NCBI RefSeq assembly: GCF_000001735.4
Contig: NC_003075.7
Coordinates: 13,951,001-14,015,000 of the forward strand
Source of the DNA: Arabidopsis thaliana
Taxonomy: Eukaryota; Streptophyta; Magnoliopsida; Brassicales; Brassicaceae
Direction: 5' to 3'
Length of the DNA: 64,000 nt
This document shows positions 46,364-57,195 of the stretch, piece after piece. The position numbers and the translations under genes are program-made. Below the pieces are notes generated by a model. It was not told the DNA's origin, ran no database searches, and was given only the letters and a program-made list of their open reading frames with translations. How positions within the stretch are numbered: position 1 is the first letter of the stretch; every line of letters begins with the position of its first letter.

Positions 46364-46374
46364 GGACCGTTGGA
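46364..46374 (-). promoter_or_regulatory. Second MSA-type element
   Basis: On the minus strand TCCAACGGTCC, matching the MSA core AACGG and all but the final base of the consensus. It is 60 bases further upstream of the first copy, in the same orientation. Confidence 0.6.
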
Positions 46375-46978
46375 TTAAGCAGCCACGCTCCGATTTCATT
46401 CAAAGCCAAGTTACATAAATGGGCCAAATAGCCCAAGAGCTGATCTCGTTGTGGGCCTCTTGTTCCTCGCACAATTGGCCCGACGAATATAACATTTCAG
46501 TTTGCTCGTAAGATGAATTATAGGACCTACCTCAATAATGACAACCACAATAGATAAATAAATAAAAGCATTATGGAGTGACTGACTTGTCTGTCTCTTT
46601 GGATAACGATGGTTTTGGAATATTTTAGTACTATTGTTTAATTTAGAATCGTATTTTACTGTGGATAAAGTTGAAATTAGTGGTAATCGCAATCAAGATT
46701 CCAGATTGTAATAAAGTTGGTGAGCGAACGATGTTTTAAGATATAGAAAATGAACAGAGTTCTCTCATAATCCAAGGCTTGCTTTGATCTTTTAGAACAT
46801 TCTAATATTCACAGAGATGTAACCAAACTATACAGTTGCATCCAGAAAATCCGACTCAAGCGATTTCATAAGCACGAGTCAACCACCACAGATGAACCAA
46901 ACTATATACAGTTTGCATCAGAAAAAAATTCTGATTCAGCGGAGTTCATGAGCGAGCCACGACCATCATTATCTGAAT

Positions 46979-47239
46979 TTAGCCTTGAGCCCAGCAGTTG
47001 AGGTACATGACTTGTCGGAGAGACTCATCGGGAGTGGAAGAAGAGGTACGACGTCTTTCTTCCGAAGGGAGAGAGTCGCCGGTTAGATCTGCGGCGGCGA
47101 GAGGACGGAGATCGGAGGAAAGTCTTCGTTGGAGACGGTGAGCAGAGGTGAGACCGCTTTTTAACTTGACGCCGTGATCGGCGTTTCCTTGAACAGCTAC
47201 GAACGATGCTGCCATCCACACTTTGTTCAGATAACTCAT
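46979..47239 (-). CDS. Wound-responsive family protein (DUF3774), 86 aa
   Basis: Small plant protein of the wound-induced (DUF3774) family, probably At4g28240. Single exon, 86 residues. Hallmarks are the N-terminal SYLNKVWMAASFVAVQGNAD and the C-terminal DESLRQVMYLNCWAQG, joined by a variable Arg/Ser-rich linker (HRLQRRLSSDLRPLAAAD). No signal peptide. Relatives are induced by wounding; some related members have been tied to trichome and defence regulation. Two CACGTG G-boxes lie about 0.6 kb upstream. Confidence 0.9.
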   Translation of the reverse strand: MSYLNKVWMAASFVAVQGNADHGVKLKSGLTSAHRLQRRLSSDLRPLAAADLTGDSLPSEERRRTSSSTPDESLRQVMYLNCWAQG

Positions 47240-47655
47240 TCTTTAATAGTGATTATATGTTGTAGATCCTTTCTTCGTAAATTGGAAACCTTTGAAAGAT
47301 TTGAGAAGCTTTTGTTAAAAAGGAAGATTAGTTCGATTTTTGTAGGAAGGAAATGAAGAGATGAGGTTGGTACTTATAGCCAGAGGGATATTGGGGTGAG
47401 GGTAAATAGGTAAATTCAAAAAGATCTAAAATAAGCGATACCGTGCACAATGGATTAGTGGGATCCAGGTATAGGAAAGCGATACGGTACGATATGGTTA
47501 AGTTATCGTGAAATATCTCGGGGGAAATTGAAAGTGCTGAGTAATGAGGAAACAAGTGGCGAGCTTAGAGGGTCCTATCCTCAAGATGAGTCACCCTTGC
47601 TTCAATTATCGACCCCTTCATGTGGGCCCCATTCTTAATTATTTTTGTAATTTGG

Positions 47656-47714
47656 TTTTTTTTTTTTTTTTTTTTTGTTGAATGTAAATTTGTTTTGTTT
47701 TGTTTTGTTTTATA
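47656..47714. repeat. Poly-T and TTTTG simple repeats
   Basis: A run of 21 T (47656-47676), then four TTTTG-type pentamers (about 47691-47714). Low-complexity promoter DNA upstream of the wound-responsive gene. Confidence 0.9.
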
Positions 47715-47850
47715 CGAAAATGAAAAACCGATAGGTCGGCCTAAAACCAAAATGGAACGATGGTTTTATGTGAGGGGTGGGGTGGTGCCTAGAGACTAGG
47801 ATAGAGTCCCACGAGGGGATTGGTTACGTGTTAACCGATTATTGGGTCAT

Positions 47851-47868
47851 CACGTGCCCCTTCACGTG
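47851..47868. promoter_or_regulatory. Paired G-boxes upstream of wound-responsive gene
   Basis: CACGTG at 47851-47856 and 47863-47868, twelve bases apart, roughly one helical turn. Such pairs are typical targets of bZIP (ABF/ABI5) and bHLH (MYC/PIF) factors, fitting stress or jasmonate control. Confidence 0.5.
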
Positions 47869-48003
47869 ATATTACTGTCCATCAATACTTCTTGTCCCTT
47901 TGCTTCCGGTTAATTTATTATTAGTAGTGAGTATTTGTTTTTACTTTGATTTGCTAAGTGCTATCTTTAATGACTAATCCAACCAATTATATGTGAGTAG
48001 TTT

Positions 48004-48031
48004 AATTTTATTTTATTTTATTTTATTTTAT
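48004..48031. repeat. (ATTTT)n pentamer repeat
   Basis: About five and a half units of ATTTT in intergenic DNA. Confidence 0.85.
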
Positions 48032-49038
48032 CACCAATATATTAATGAGTAGTTTTAACTATCATATTCTTCTGTCATTCTAATTTGAAAACGTTTATTA
48101 GTGGAATGAGTGAATCTTGTGATAGTTGGACTTGGCTTTGTGAGGATGTGGGCCGTTCACATATTATGCTTATCCCACTTATACTAGATAAGCCCTGTCT
48201 GCTTCTTCTACTAATCTAAGCATATGTCTATCACATTTATGCTCATGTCAAACTATCTTATTGCATCACATATCTTCTTGCATTTGGCTATAACCAGTTC
48301 TACATTTTCTTTTCCCCGATTCTTATATGTCAAATTTGAATCCGTCAGATAATACTATAATAACCATGACTATTAACTTGTATAGACTGTATATCTCAAT
48401 GTTTGATGGTCAAGTTAAAACGCCATTGCACCTTGAGAAAAGAAAATGCATGTTGATCAGATCATAGCTACGCGGAATCACATTCCTTTGACTTCACTTG
48501 CTTTTTTTTCCAGGTGATTCTCTGTATGACTAGACTTGAGTGGATTTGGTGTCTCTTGCAGCTTTACTTGGTCCAAGAGAAATTCCAAAAATAAGTTGAC
48601 AAGCACAGCTGATCCCATGTGAGGTTCCCAACATTGAGAAAAACATAGTGGTAAAAGTTGCAGACAAACAACCTTCAGAGATGGGAAAACAGAGAAATCT
48701 ATCAAGAATGTGTCAGAGTTTCTGAAGACGAATCCTACAACATATGTGATATGTGATACCACTTCCTCCATCCAAAACCAACAAAATCAGGAAAGAGGAT
48801 ATATACTAAAGATGAAAAATACATGAAGGACAAATGTTTAGGAGCCAATATCAGTTGGGAACAAACCCCAAAAGATGCAGTTTCTGAAACAGAAGTGGAA
48901 CCTGAAGTGGAACCTGAAGCTTCGTATTAGTTCGTAGTATATTTTATATTTCTTGGGTTTTGAGGAGACGAAACAAGAAGAGATACTCTGAAGGTTCTGG
49001 TAGAATACCAATGCTCTCTCTGAAGTAGTGTACATAAT

Positions 49039-49151
49039 ATTCATATCATACATTATTATGTAATGTCCCACAATAGAAAGACATAGTGATAAATTATTCA
49101 TATGATATATTATGCCATGTCCCATAATAGAAAGACATAGTGACAAAAATT
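49039..49151. repeat. 57-base tandem duplication
   Basis: Two adjacent copies, 49039-49095 and 49096-49151, share the core AATAGAAAGACATAGTGA and flanking ATTCATAT...ATGTCCCA with about eight differences. It lies about 300 bases past the EXPB3 stop. Confidence 0.85.
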
Positions 49152-49445
49152 ATATAGAAAAAACAAACGACGTGACACCACCAAATACTACTCCTAGCTC
49201 TATCTCCCCTTTGAAGATGGCTATAGTGACTTCTATAACACACTCACCGACACATCACACACACACAAATCCACATCACAAGAAGGAAGAGGAGAGAACG
49301 CAATAGCCGTTGATTCGGATGTACTTTTCTTACTGTTTCCATCCTACGGCCAGCAGTCACTCTGTTTCTCTCTAAAAAAAAACGATCACACGAGTAGTAG
49401 TAGTAATAGAACTATAATAGTCTTTGACTATGTAGAAGAGATGGT

Positions 49446-50945
49446 TCAAAGGACAGGGGAGAAGTTGAGGCGGGAACTGTAAGTTGCTTTGGGAGCCCAG
49501 TTTCTAGGGACAACGTCGGTGGCAGAGAGTGTTTTACCGGCAGACAAAGTGGTGAGCTTGATGGAGAATGGTCCCTTGAGTGGCCCTCCAATGATGCACC
49601 AGTTGGCTCCCCATACATGCTTCATCTCTAACCATTCCCTGGCTCCTGCCTGCACCAAACATTCACAAAACACAAGAAAGCCCATCAGTCTTTACACTTT
49701 GAGTCTGTTTTTATTGTTACTTTTTAGAAGACTTTGAGTGATGTGGTGTGCCTTTTTAGCTAGCTGGTCAATAAAAGATCCATACATGTGCTCACTCCAC
49801 TGAGATTCGTTTCCTCCTTTTTCTTATTTAGTGCAGTAAAATAAAATAAAAAGAAGACTTTTGAAGTGGAAGTGACTTTGTGGTACGAAAAAAGGGAAAT
49901 TAAAGAAGTGCGTGCACGAGTTTGGTTATTAAAGATAAAAAGAGAGTTACTTGGCGAATGTGCATGGAGCCAATGTCTCCTTCTCCATCTTCAAACTCGA
50001 CCAGCAGAGATAGCCAAAAATCAGTTGATCCTTCGTTCACATGGAATGCTATGTTCTTCCCTCTATATTTGCATGCAGTCCTTTTTTTATTATGCAAAAG
50101 AAAGAAAGAAGGTAAAATTATATCAGTGAGAAAAAAGAGATCAAATGGTCAATGGTCAAGAAATGGTTGGGACCATACAAAACGAGATCGCCGTTAAAGT
50201 TACCTCTTTTGTTTAATACATTCACACCCATTCCAATAAATCTAATAATTATATTAACTCTGTTTTAGCCTCTTACCTAAATAATTCCTATTTTTCTATA
50301 TGCTCGTGCACTGTCACGAGTTAGTTATTGAAAGAGCATAAACATTAATAAATGACAAGAATAATGAGAATAATATTAATATACGTACCGGCGATAAATG
50401 ACTGGGATTAGTCCACGGTTACGGAGAGGCCCTGACTCTCCGGCAATAGCTAACCGGCCAAAGACGGCACCACTGAGGTCAAAGTGAGTGCTGGTTTTAG
50501 AGCAGCCGGGACACTCATCGGTAATTATGACGGTAACGGCTCTCCGGGAACAAATGCTCTTGTCCAAGCATCGAACCTTGTAACAAGCTCCGCAACCTTC
50601 ACCATTTTTGAAGAGAATTGGATTCACCGCTCCAACCCTCGCATGTAACGGCTTCACATCCACCAACGTACCGTAACCACACGCTCCTCCTACACAATTG
50701 CGGTATATAAGTTAATGTTAGTGTTTAACTAGGAATCACTAGACTGTGAAGTGTGGTTAATTATGTGTTATAGACTTATAATTACCGTCGCTGCCGTCAC
50801 CGTTGGGGCTTCCGTACCATGTAGCTACTGCGGGAAGCCAATGAGAGTTTGACACGTGGCGATTTGTCGTAGCCAAAGCTGACGAGCCAATGAGAAGCTG
50901 CAGGACAATGCAGAGTGTGGCTAACATGACTGGAAAAAGCTGCAT
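49446..50945 (-). CDS. EXPB3: Beta-expansin EXPB3
   Basis: Secreted wall-loosening protein that slides matrix and cellulose contacts without hydrolysis. Four exons, 50945-50786, 50689-50389, 50080-49951 and 49649-49446, total 264 residues. The signal peptide is residues 1-26 (MQLFPVMLATLCIVLQLLIG). Domain 1, the GH45-like double-psi barrel, has ATWYGSPNGDGSDGGACGYG, the cysteines of GCGACYKVRC and DECPGCS, and the expansin HFD motif (STHFDLSGAVFGRLA). Domain 2, CBM63-like, has YRGKNIAFHVNEGSTDFWLS and ends WAPKATYSSRLNFSPVL. The cysteine pattern and length fit beta-expansins. The number 3 (At4g28250) is recalled. Confidence 0.95.
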
Positions 50946-53645
50946 TTTGTGCCGGAGTTGTTTTTCCCGAGCAGAATCAGTGCCGGAAAAGTGAATAAGT
51001 TAGTTTGCCGACAGTGAGAGAGTGAGAGTGAGTTTATGTGTGAATTGATATGTCAATGTTGTTGTTGTTATATAGACAAAAATAAAAGGTAGAAGCAAAC
51101 TGCTTTCTGTGGTTTCTCTTTTTGTTTTCTAAAGTTCTATTTGCCGGTTTAGTCCCTTTGCCATTGGTCTTATTTACGGTGAAATGCCACTAGAAATTAG
51201 GACCCACCGACAGTTAAGGCGTCGATTTCGCACGATCCAGCGTGTCATTGTCAGAGGGACCTAAAAGGGTACTTTAGTAATTTATGAGATTCGACCGTTG
51301 AAATTTCCCGCAGATTCTGTGGTAGAGAAGAGGAATCCGTTAAGAGATACCTGACTCAATCCTTTAATTTCTGTTTTTTTTTTCCGATACAGATTTCTTC
51401 ACGATATATGTTTTTTCATTTATTGATATCAAGTTAGTTTGTTTTCTTATAGATAAGAGAACAAATACTTTAAATGCATTTCAATATAACTGTTTGTATG
51501 TTATCAGTATGTATAGAGTATAGTCTATGAATAGAGAGGAGTGGATATGTTACGCAAACGAAATCTTAGTGACCAATCTCGTGTGCACAACGCATCAATC
51601 ATTTCGTTCTAAAAAATACATAGATATGATAATGTTAACGGTTTTTGCGCTGGTTTGTATGATGTAACGAACAACCACCTAGAGCTTTCTAATGACAAAT
51701 TAGGTTTATATTTTTGTTATTACTAACTTTGGTGGGGCAAGAGATAGTAACTATTGGTCACTCAGGCTCGAATCTAATTAATAAAAGTGGATCCACGATT
51801 TGATTGTTTTATCACAATGCACATGACTACTACTTTCTACTTTGTATTATACAACCCTACTTTTCTTTAACGTTGCTTTCTTAAAGCCATGGAAAAAGAA
51901 TTAAAATAAAAGAGATTTTTCTAGCGTCAATTACGGTTTTATTATAGATGATTATATAGAGGGACATAGTGGTATTTAAAGAGTAGTGACAAAAATATAT
52001 AAATAGACATGACTGATTTGTTTGGTGTATGCACCCAAATTAATAGTGCTTGCAAATTTTTCACTTCAAGATTTCACATTCATCGTCATCTTATAAAAAA
52101 AATTCAATCATTGGATACTACAAAAAATTGCAGAAACGATTCGTCATTTTGGTAGATTTTCATTGTTCCGTATACGTTGTATAATTAGACGATAATAGAA
52201 TGTGAAAGAGTGGTGTTAAAGTCAAAATGTATACTCCATAGAGAATGACACAGCTGATTCACATGAAATAAATGAATGCTAATTAATTAGGTGGGTTTTA
52301 AAAACATTCGAATCTTATCTTGTTCACATCAGAATCAGATCATTCTTGATCCCACCAAACCCTCTCTACCCTTCTTCCAATTTACACCAGATATTGACTT
52401 TATACAATTCAACATTTTGCGTTAGTCTTTGATTTCAAAATAATAAACGAAATCATGTAGTAGAACTTAGTTTCACATAGTTATTAAAGAGGTAACAAAT
52501 CGTTGATGAGCTTCACCATTATCAGGATTGATCCTATACTCCTGTCTCTTCATAATGAGTATTTCCTTGAGCTTACTAAGAGACAGATTTCTTGTCATAG
52601 ATATTATAGTAAGAATCAAAACGAAGGTTGAAACTTGAAATGAAGACAATACTCTGCTTCATTTCTCGTTGTGGTCTGTTACAAGCCGTTAAAATTTCTC
52701 ACCTGGGCTCTTCTCTGTTTGGGCCTAACAATCTATTTCAGCCCAAATTGTAACCTAGTTTAGTAGTTTTAGCTCCACTCGGTTAGCTCTTTAAACCAGA
52801 AACGAATACTAAACCAGATGGACTTGAACCAATATTCTCACAGCAAGCAACAACAGCCAATGATCAGGTTGCAAATATGTAGCTTTATCTACTACACACA
52901 CTAACACAGATATATAAGTTTGATGACTTCAGCGGTAAATATTTGTTATATGATTACTGAAATATGTATACTTATCCTAGTATATGAGATTTCTATTTGA
53001 AAGGTAACAAAAAAGATTAGAAAATGTTAAACTCCTCCTTGTGAACACCATTAGCATTTTAATCTTCAAGAATTATGTTCTGTAGCCATGAACTTAGGCC
53101 TACACAACAAAAACAAGGTTGCCTGTGTCAATCAATACAAGATGTGTGGTCAAATGAAGAATATAACTAAAGTTAGGGGTTGAATATCGAAAGATATAAA
53201 AAGCTAAGGAGTCGAAATAAAATAATGAGGAATAAGTTTCTCATTTAATTCTTAACAAAATAAACTAATGTTGAAGTTTATCCATCCCAGCGGGACATGG
53301 TATCTCTTTTCAGAAAATTCGAATCTCACACCAATAATAAAAAGAAACTAGACGACAAAAATAAAACTAAAAAGTAGATCTCCACCGTCCATCTAAAATC
53401 CAACGGTTAATAATTGATACACACATGCTTTCCGTGAATACTTTAAATACAAGAATTAATTTCCACGAGTAAAAAGAGGAGACAAGCTTTTCTTCAATTT
53501 CGGTTAAACCATTTTCGTTCTTTCTTCTTTTAACAAGAAACCACCGCTCTGTACAAAACAAAGTCTCCGTCGTTTCTTCTCCGTTCTCCGGTCAATTCGA
53601 ATTCCTCAGAGAGAAATTTGTGCTCGCGAGTTCCGCGTGAAATAC
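50946..53645. other. Intergenic: EXPB3 promoter and upstream DNA of the 54048 gene
   Basis: A 2.7 kb AT-rich stretch, the longest gene-free run here. Only the ends look functional: the EXPB3 promoter and, from about 53560, a CT-rich tract that probably begins the transcript of the 54048 gene. GGGCC and GGCCT motifs near 52720 suggest nothing specific. No transposon ends recognised. Confidence 0.55.
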
Positions 53646-53798
53646 ATGGAAATGTTGGCGGCGTTGGACTCGCGTTCTTCTCTCCATCTTCATCGTTCCA
53701 TGTCTCGCGTTGACCTTTTTGCCGGTGTTCGTATGAAACCATCTCCTACAAGTCCTGTTCCGAATACGCCTCGAATATGTGGAAGTAAACTCTGTTGA
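53646..53798 (+). CDS. 50-codon ORF in the leader of the 54048 gene (uORF or microprotein)
   Basis: An uninterrupted frame from ATG (53646) to TGA (53796-53798): MEMLAALDSRSSLHLHRS, then MSRVDLFAGVRMKPSPTS, ending PVPNTPRICGSKLC. It looks protein-like: Ser/Arg/Leu N-part, Pro-rich TSPVPNTP, two cysteines near the end. It lies in leader exon 1, before a probable leader intron (53915-54003), and ends 249 bases before the main ATG at 54048. It could be a peptide-encoding uORF that dampens translation of the main frame, or a separate small gene. Conservation cannot be judged here. Confidence 0.5.
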   Translation: MEMLAALDSRSSLHLHRSMSRVDLFAGVRMKPSPTSPVPNTPRICGSKLC

Positions 53799-53914
53799 TT
53801 CGACTCTTCCTCTTCCCTTTAGTAGTTCCTCCGTTTGTTTTTCCTTTGCATCTGAATTTCCAGATCCAATCGAAGCTGTGATTACCTGTAGCGTCTTGTG
53901 TAGTCTTATTTTAG

Positions 53915-54003
53915 GTAAGTGATCTTTTCTGGTGAAGAATTTAGAAGATTGTGTTTGTACTCTGAAACTTCTTAGGATTGTGGAATTGGGGGTTTTCTTT
54001 TAG
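53915..54003 (+). other. Probable 5' leader intron
   Basis: A strong donor (TTTTAG then GTAAGT) ends the first leader exon at 53914, and a pyrimidine-rich acceptor (GGTTTTCTTTTAG) precedes 54004. The 89-base size is normal for Arabidopsis. Removing it puts the 50-codon ORF and the 54048 ATG on one transcript. Confidence 0.6.
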
Positions 54004-54047
54004 GGTTTGTTGAGTCGTGAAGTTGTTTGTGTCTGTTGGATCTCTGA

Positions 54048-55762
54048 ATGGCTGAGAAGAAAGAATTAGGGTTACCAAAGCCTAGTATTAATTTGAAAGA
54101 GCAATTAGCAAGAACTACTCTGAAGAATCTGAGGTTACAAGGGCATACTTACATTGAGCTACGTGAGGATGGGAAACGTTTTGTATTCTTCTGCACTTTG
54201 TGTCTTGCTCCTTGCTACAGCGACACAATCTTGCTTGGGCACTTGAATGGAAACCTTCACAAGGAGAGATTGGCATGTGCTAGGATCACACTTCTTGGAA
54301 CGAATCCTTGGCCTTTCAGTGATGGTGTACTTTTCTTTGATAGTTCAACTGGAGAAGAAGAAGAGAAATCTCCAGTTTCTGGTGGTGAAGGGGTTCCTGA
54401 TACGTTGGAGCATTGTAGTGATGATGAAAGATTTGCTATTGTCAAGTATGATAACAACAAAACAAATGGAGATAATGTGCCTGCTGCAGTTACTGATGAT
54501 GAACCTAGTCACGCTGCAGATGATCTGCTAATTTCTGGTGTGCTGATCAAGGAGAGAACTCTTGATGTTGAAGCAAAGTTCATTGGTTTTGGCCGAATAG
54601 CTGCCAGGTTGTTTGAAACGAAAGGACGCACAACTTGGATTGATAAACTATGGTGCGAGTGGTTAGGAGACGAGGGTCCTTCAGATGAGGAGAAGGCTAC
54701 GATCCCGGAGCATGACTTTGCCATTGTCACATTCTCCTACTTCTACAATTTGGGTAGGCTGGGTTTGCTTGATGATCCGGGCCGTCTTCTCACATCTAGT
54801 CAGTCAGAATCAGGGAATGGTGAGGACAGTGGCAGGAAGAGAAAGAAGTCTTTCTCGGATCCAGAGGACACCAGTGAATCTCTGTGTAATCAGTATGACT
54901 CTTCTGAGGAGGTTTCTTCAGGTCATAATTCAAACTCGTCAAGAGATCTAATAGCTGATTATGATGATAGTCTCATGAGCAAAAGAGTCGTGAAGAACAG
55001 AACGGTAAGACGGGAGCTGAGGAGGCAACAACGAATATTTTCTGAAAGAATATGCGAAGTCTGTAAACAAAAGATGCTTCCAGGGAAAGATGCGGCAGCA
55101 ATACTAAACATGAAGACGGGAAATCTTGCTTGTGGCAGCAGAAACCTCCTGGGGGCGTTTCATCTATTTCATGTGTCGTGTGTCGTACACTGGTTTCTCT
55201 TCTGTGAGAGTGAAATACTTGGGAACAAGATGGTGAGTGGAAAAGGAAAAAAGAGATGCACAAAGCATAGTGGTCAGACTGGTGTAAAGTGGAATGAGTT
55301 GGCAAACGATGTGAGCTGGCAAATATTTTCGGTGTTCTGTCCAGAATGCCAAGGCACTGGCATAAATATCGAAGGAGCTGTGATTGAGAGAGACACGTTT
55401 CCACTTTCTCAGGTATATATGTGTTTGATTCACTCAAATAGCGTTTTTCTTAACGGGTTTGAACCTAACGTATATGTCGATGTGGTAGACATGGAGGTTC
55501 CAGGTGAAAGTGAGTGAAGGTAGAAAAGCATGGGTTAAAAATCCGGAGAGATTGAAGAATTGCTCAACCGGATTTCATTTTCCGCAGCAGGCTGAGGAGA
55601 CGGAACAGATTCCGGTTCAGGTAAATATTATTGCACCTCGTATCCATTTTTTATTGTCGTGTTACAAACTTGGTGGTAAATAGAGAGATCAAAATGTGGA
55701 TGATGCAGGAGGAGAGAGTGCAGATGATGAAACTGGTTCGCTTCTACCGAGTGGAGTTGTAA
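54048..55762 (+). CDS. Plant zinc-finger-like protein of unknown function, 516 aa
   Basis: Probably At4g28260. Three exons, 54048-55412, 55489-55620 and 55709-55762. Near the N-terminus (residues about 44-76) is a C2H2-type finger (FCTLCLAPCYSDTILLGHL, then NGNLHKER). The middle is acidic and Ser-rich. After a basic patch (VKNRTVRRELRRQQRIFSER) comes a second Cys/His-rich region (ICEVCKQKMLPGKDAAAIL, FHLFHVSCVVHWFLFC, VFCPECQGTGINIEG). The end, EERVQMMKLVRFYRVEL, supports the last small exon; an acceptor six codons upstream is an alternative. A nucleic-acid or protein-binding role is inferred from the fingers. I do not know its function. Confidence 0.85.
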
Positions 55763-56613
55763 TGTAGGAAACATACTCATTTCCTCTTGTGTAAATAAGG
55801 GCTTCGTCTCTCATTTTACAGTTCACTGTAAATTTACATTTACTTTCTTACTATCTGATGATTACTTTGAAGCCCAATTTATTCTTTTGTCTCAACTTGT
55901 TTTCCTGTCTAGAGATTTATGACTTAAAACTGTATAGATACCAACAAGGAAATTCGAACTTTTTAAAACCTATAAGAAGTGGAAATAGGCAAATTAAATT
56001 AAAACTTTTGCAGATAGAAAAAATCGATCCCATGAATGAGGGATTGTCTCGATCGGACCCGACCCATAAGGCCATGAACTCATCTCATACTAGTCTATGC
56101 TTTTAATGAAACCAGCTCACTCCAATCACTTTACCAATTTTCTTTGCAACATTTTTAATGTATAAAGAAAGACTCGTACTGCAAATTAATGTTTCTACTT
56201 CTTTATCTAACAGTCGTATTCGATTCGCCGTTATCAATCAAATCTAGGGCCCCCTATTCTCACTTTTTTTTTTCTTTTTTTTTGTAAAAGTTGGTTTGGT
56301 TTTAAACGATTGTAATCCGACATAAGCAACACCATTTGCGTCGCATTCGAATGCCACTATCAGCTTTTTTGGAGCACAAATCTATTTGAGTTGAAGATAA
56401 GCCTCCTTTTTAACCCATGCTCTCATCTTCCCACATCATCCCATGATATATCGAATAAAGAAGAAGCCATTTGGTGTCGTTTCTTTCTTTGGACGTTATT
56501 ATATGCTCATCATACAATTTCAACGATTCAAGACTCTTAAAAATATACAAATTGTTATTACATATATGCATACTCATTCCAATTGGTATATTATATACAC
56601 ATATATATTATAA
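55763..56613. other. Convergent 3' regions before RMA2
   Basis: An 851-base AT-rich gap between converging genes. The plus-strand frame at 55858-56106 has no recognisable content. Confidence 0.6.
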
Positions 56614-57195
56614 TTAGAAGAGAAATAGACACATAAACATGAAGCAAAGTAGAAACAAGTAGACTCTGCTTAATGACTCCTCAGCCTGCATTGCCCGTCG
56701 CCTAGACCGGACATTCATATCGCGGTAAGGTGCCATGTTGCTCGAAGACTCTCCAAATAGTCTCCGGTATACCATTTCGCATACCACACCCATCACCGGA
56801 TCAGGCATTCTATACATGTAACGTTGACTCTCCCCTTCTCCTAAACGTTGACCAACTCCTCTTAAGTCATAAACCGGACCAGTTGGTCTGCTCGGTACAT
56901 TTGAACCGGACTGGGGAGCTTTCTGTCCTCGTCCGTAGATCGGGACAAGCGTAGCCTCGGAGACATCAGATTTGCATACCGGACATTTTGGTGGTTCCCT
57001 CTTATGATCGTATTGATCGACTCGTTGTCTTGAATTGTTGGACGCATAAGTCCACTTGTGAATGCAGGGCCAACAAAACAGGTGGCCACATAAAGTCACG
57101 ACCGGGTCTCGAACCTGATCCAAACATATGTTGCAGTCGAAGTCTCCTCCAGAATCAACCAATGTTGTGTCGTCCTCATCCTTCTCAATCTCCAT
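56614..57195 (-). CDS. RMA2: RMA2, ER-membrane RING E3 ubiquitin ligase
   Basis: A 193-residue RING membrane-anchor E3 ligase acting at the ER. Single coding exon. The RING (C3HC4) near residues 21-80 is visible: FDCNICLDQVRDPVVTLCGH, LFCWPCIHKW, then PPKCPVCKSDV. Two conserved patches follow: VPIYGRGQK and a second cluster around YMYRMPDPVMGVVCEMVYRR. The C-terminal anchor is VYLFLLCFMFMCLFLF. The start MEIEKDED is chosen over an upstream in-frame ATG because RMA proteins begin shortly before the RING, and an AG acceptor (TATGTTTTAG) sits just before it, suggesting a leader intron. Known family targets include aquaporins (RMA1) and misfolded ER clients. Confidence 0.94.
   Translation of the reverse strand: MEIEKDEDDTTLVDSGGDFDCNICLDQVRDPVVTLCGHLFCWPCIHKWTYASNNSRQRVDQYDHKREPPKCPVCKSDVSEATLVPIYGRGQKAPQSGSNVPSRPTGPVYDLRGVGQRLGEGESQRYMYRMPDPVMGVVCEMVYRRLFGESSSNMAPYRDMNVRSRRRAMQAEESLSRVYLFLLCFMFMCLFLF

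Larger units (their letters stand above)
46199..46978. other. Intergenic: promoter of the 44990 gene and 3' side of the wound gene
   Basis: Two MSA elements lie within 180 bases of the 46198 start. TGGGCC and AGCCCA site II motifs cluster at about 46419-46455. The remainder is AT-rich and presumably includes the 3' UTR of the wound-responsive gene. Confidence 0.6.
47240..49445. other. Intergenic: wound-gene promoter and EXPB3 3' region
   Basis: Contains a 21-base poly-T (47656-47676), TTTTG and TTTTA pentamer runs (about 47691-47714 and 48004-48031), two G-boxes (47851-47868), a 97-codon minus-strand frame of unknown status (48478-48771), and a tandem duplication (49039-49151). Confidence 0.6.
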
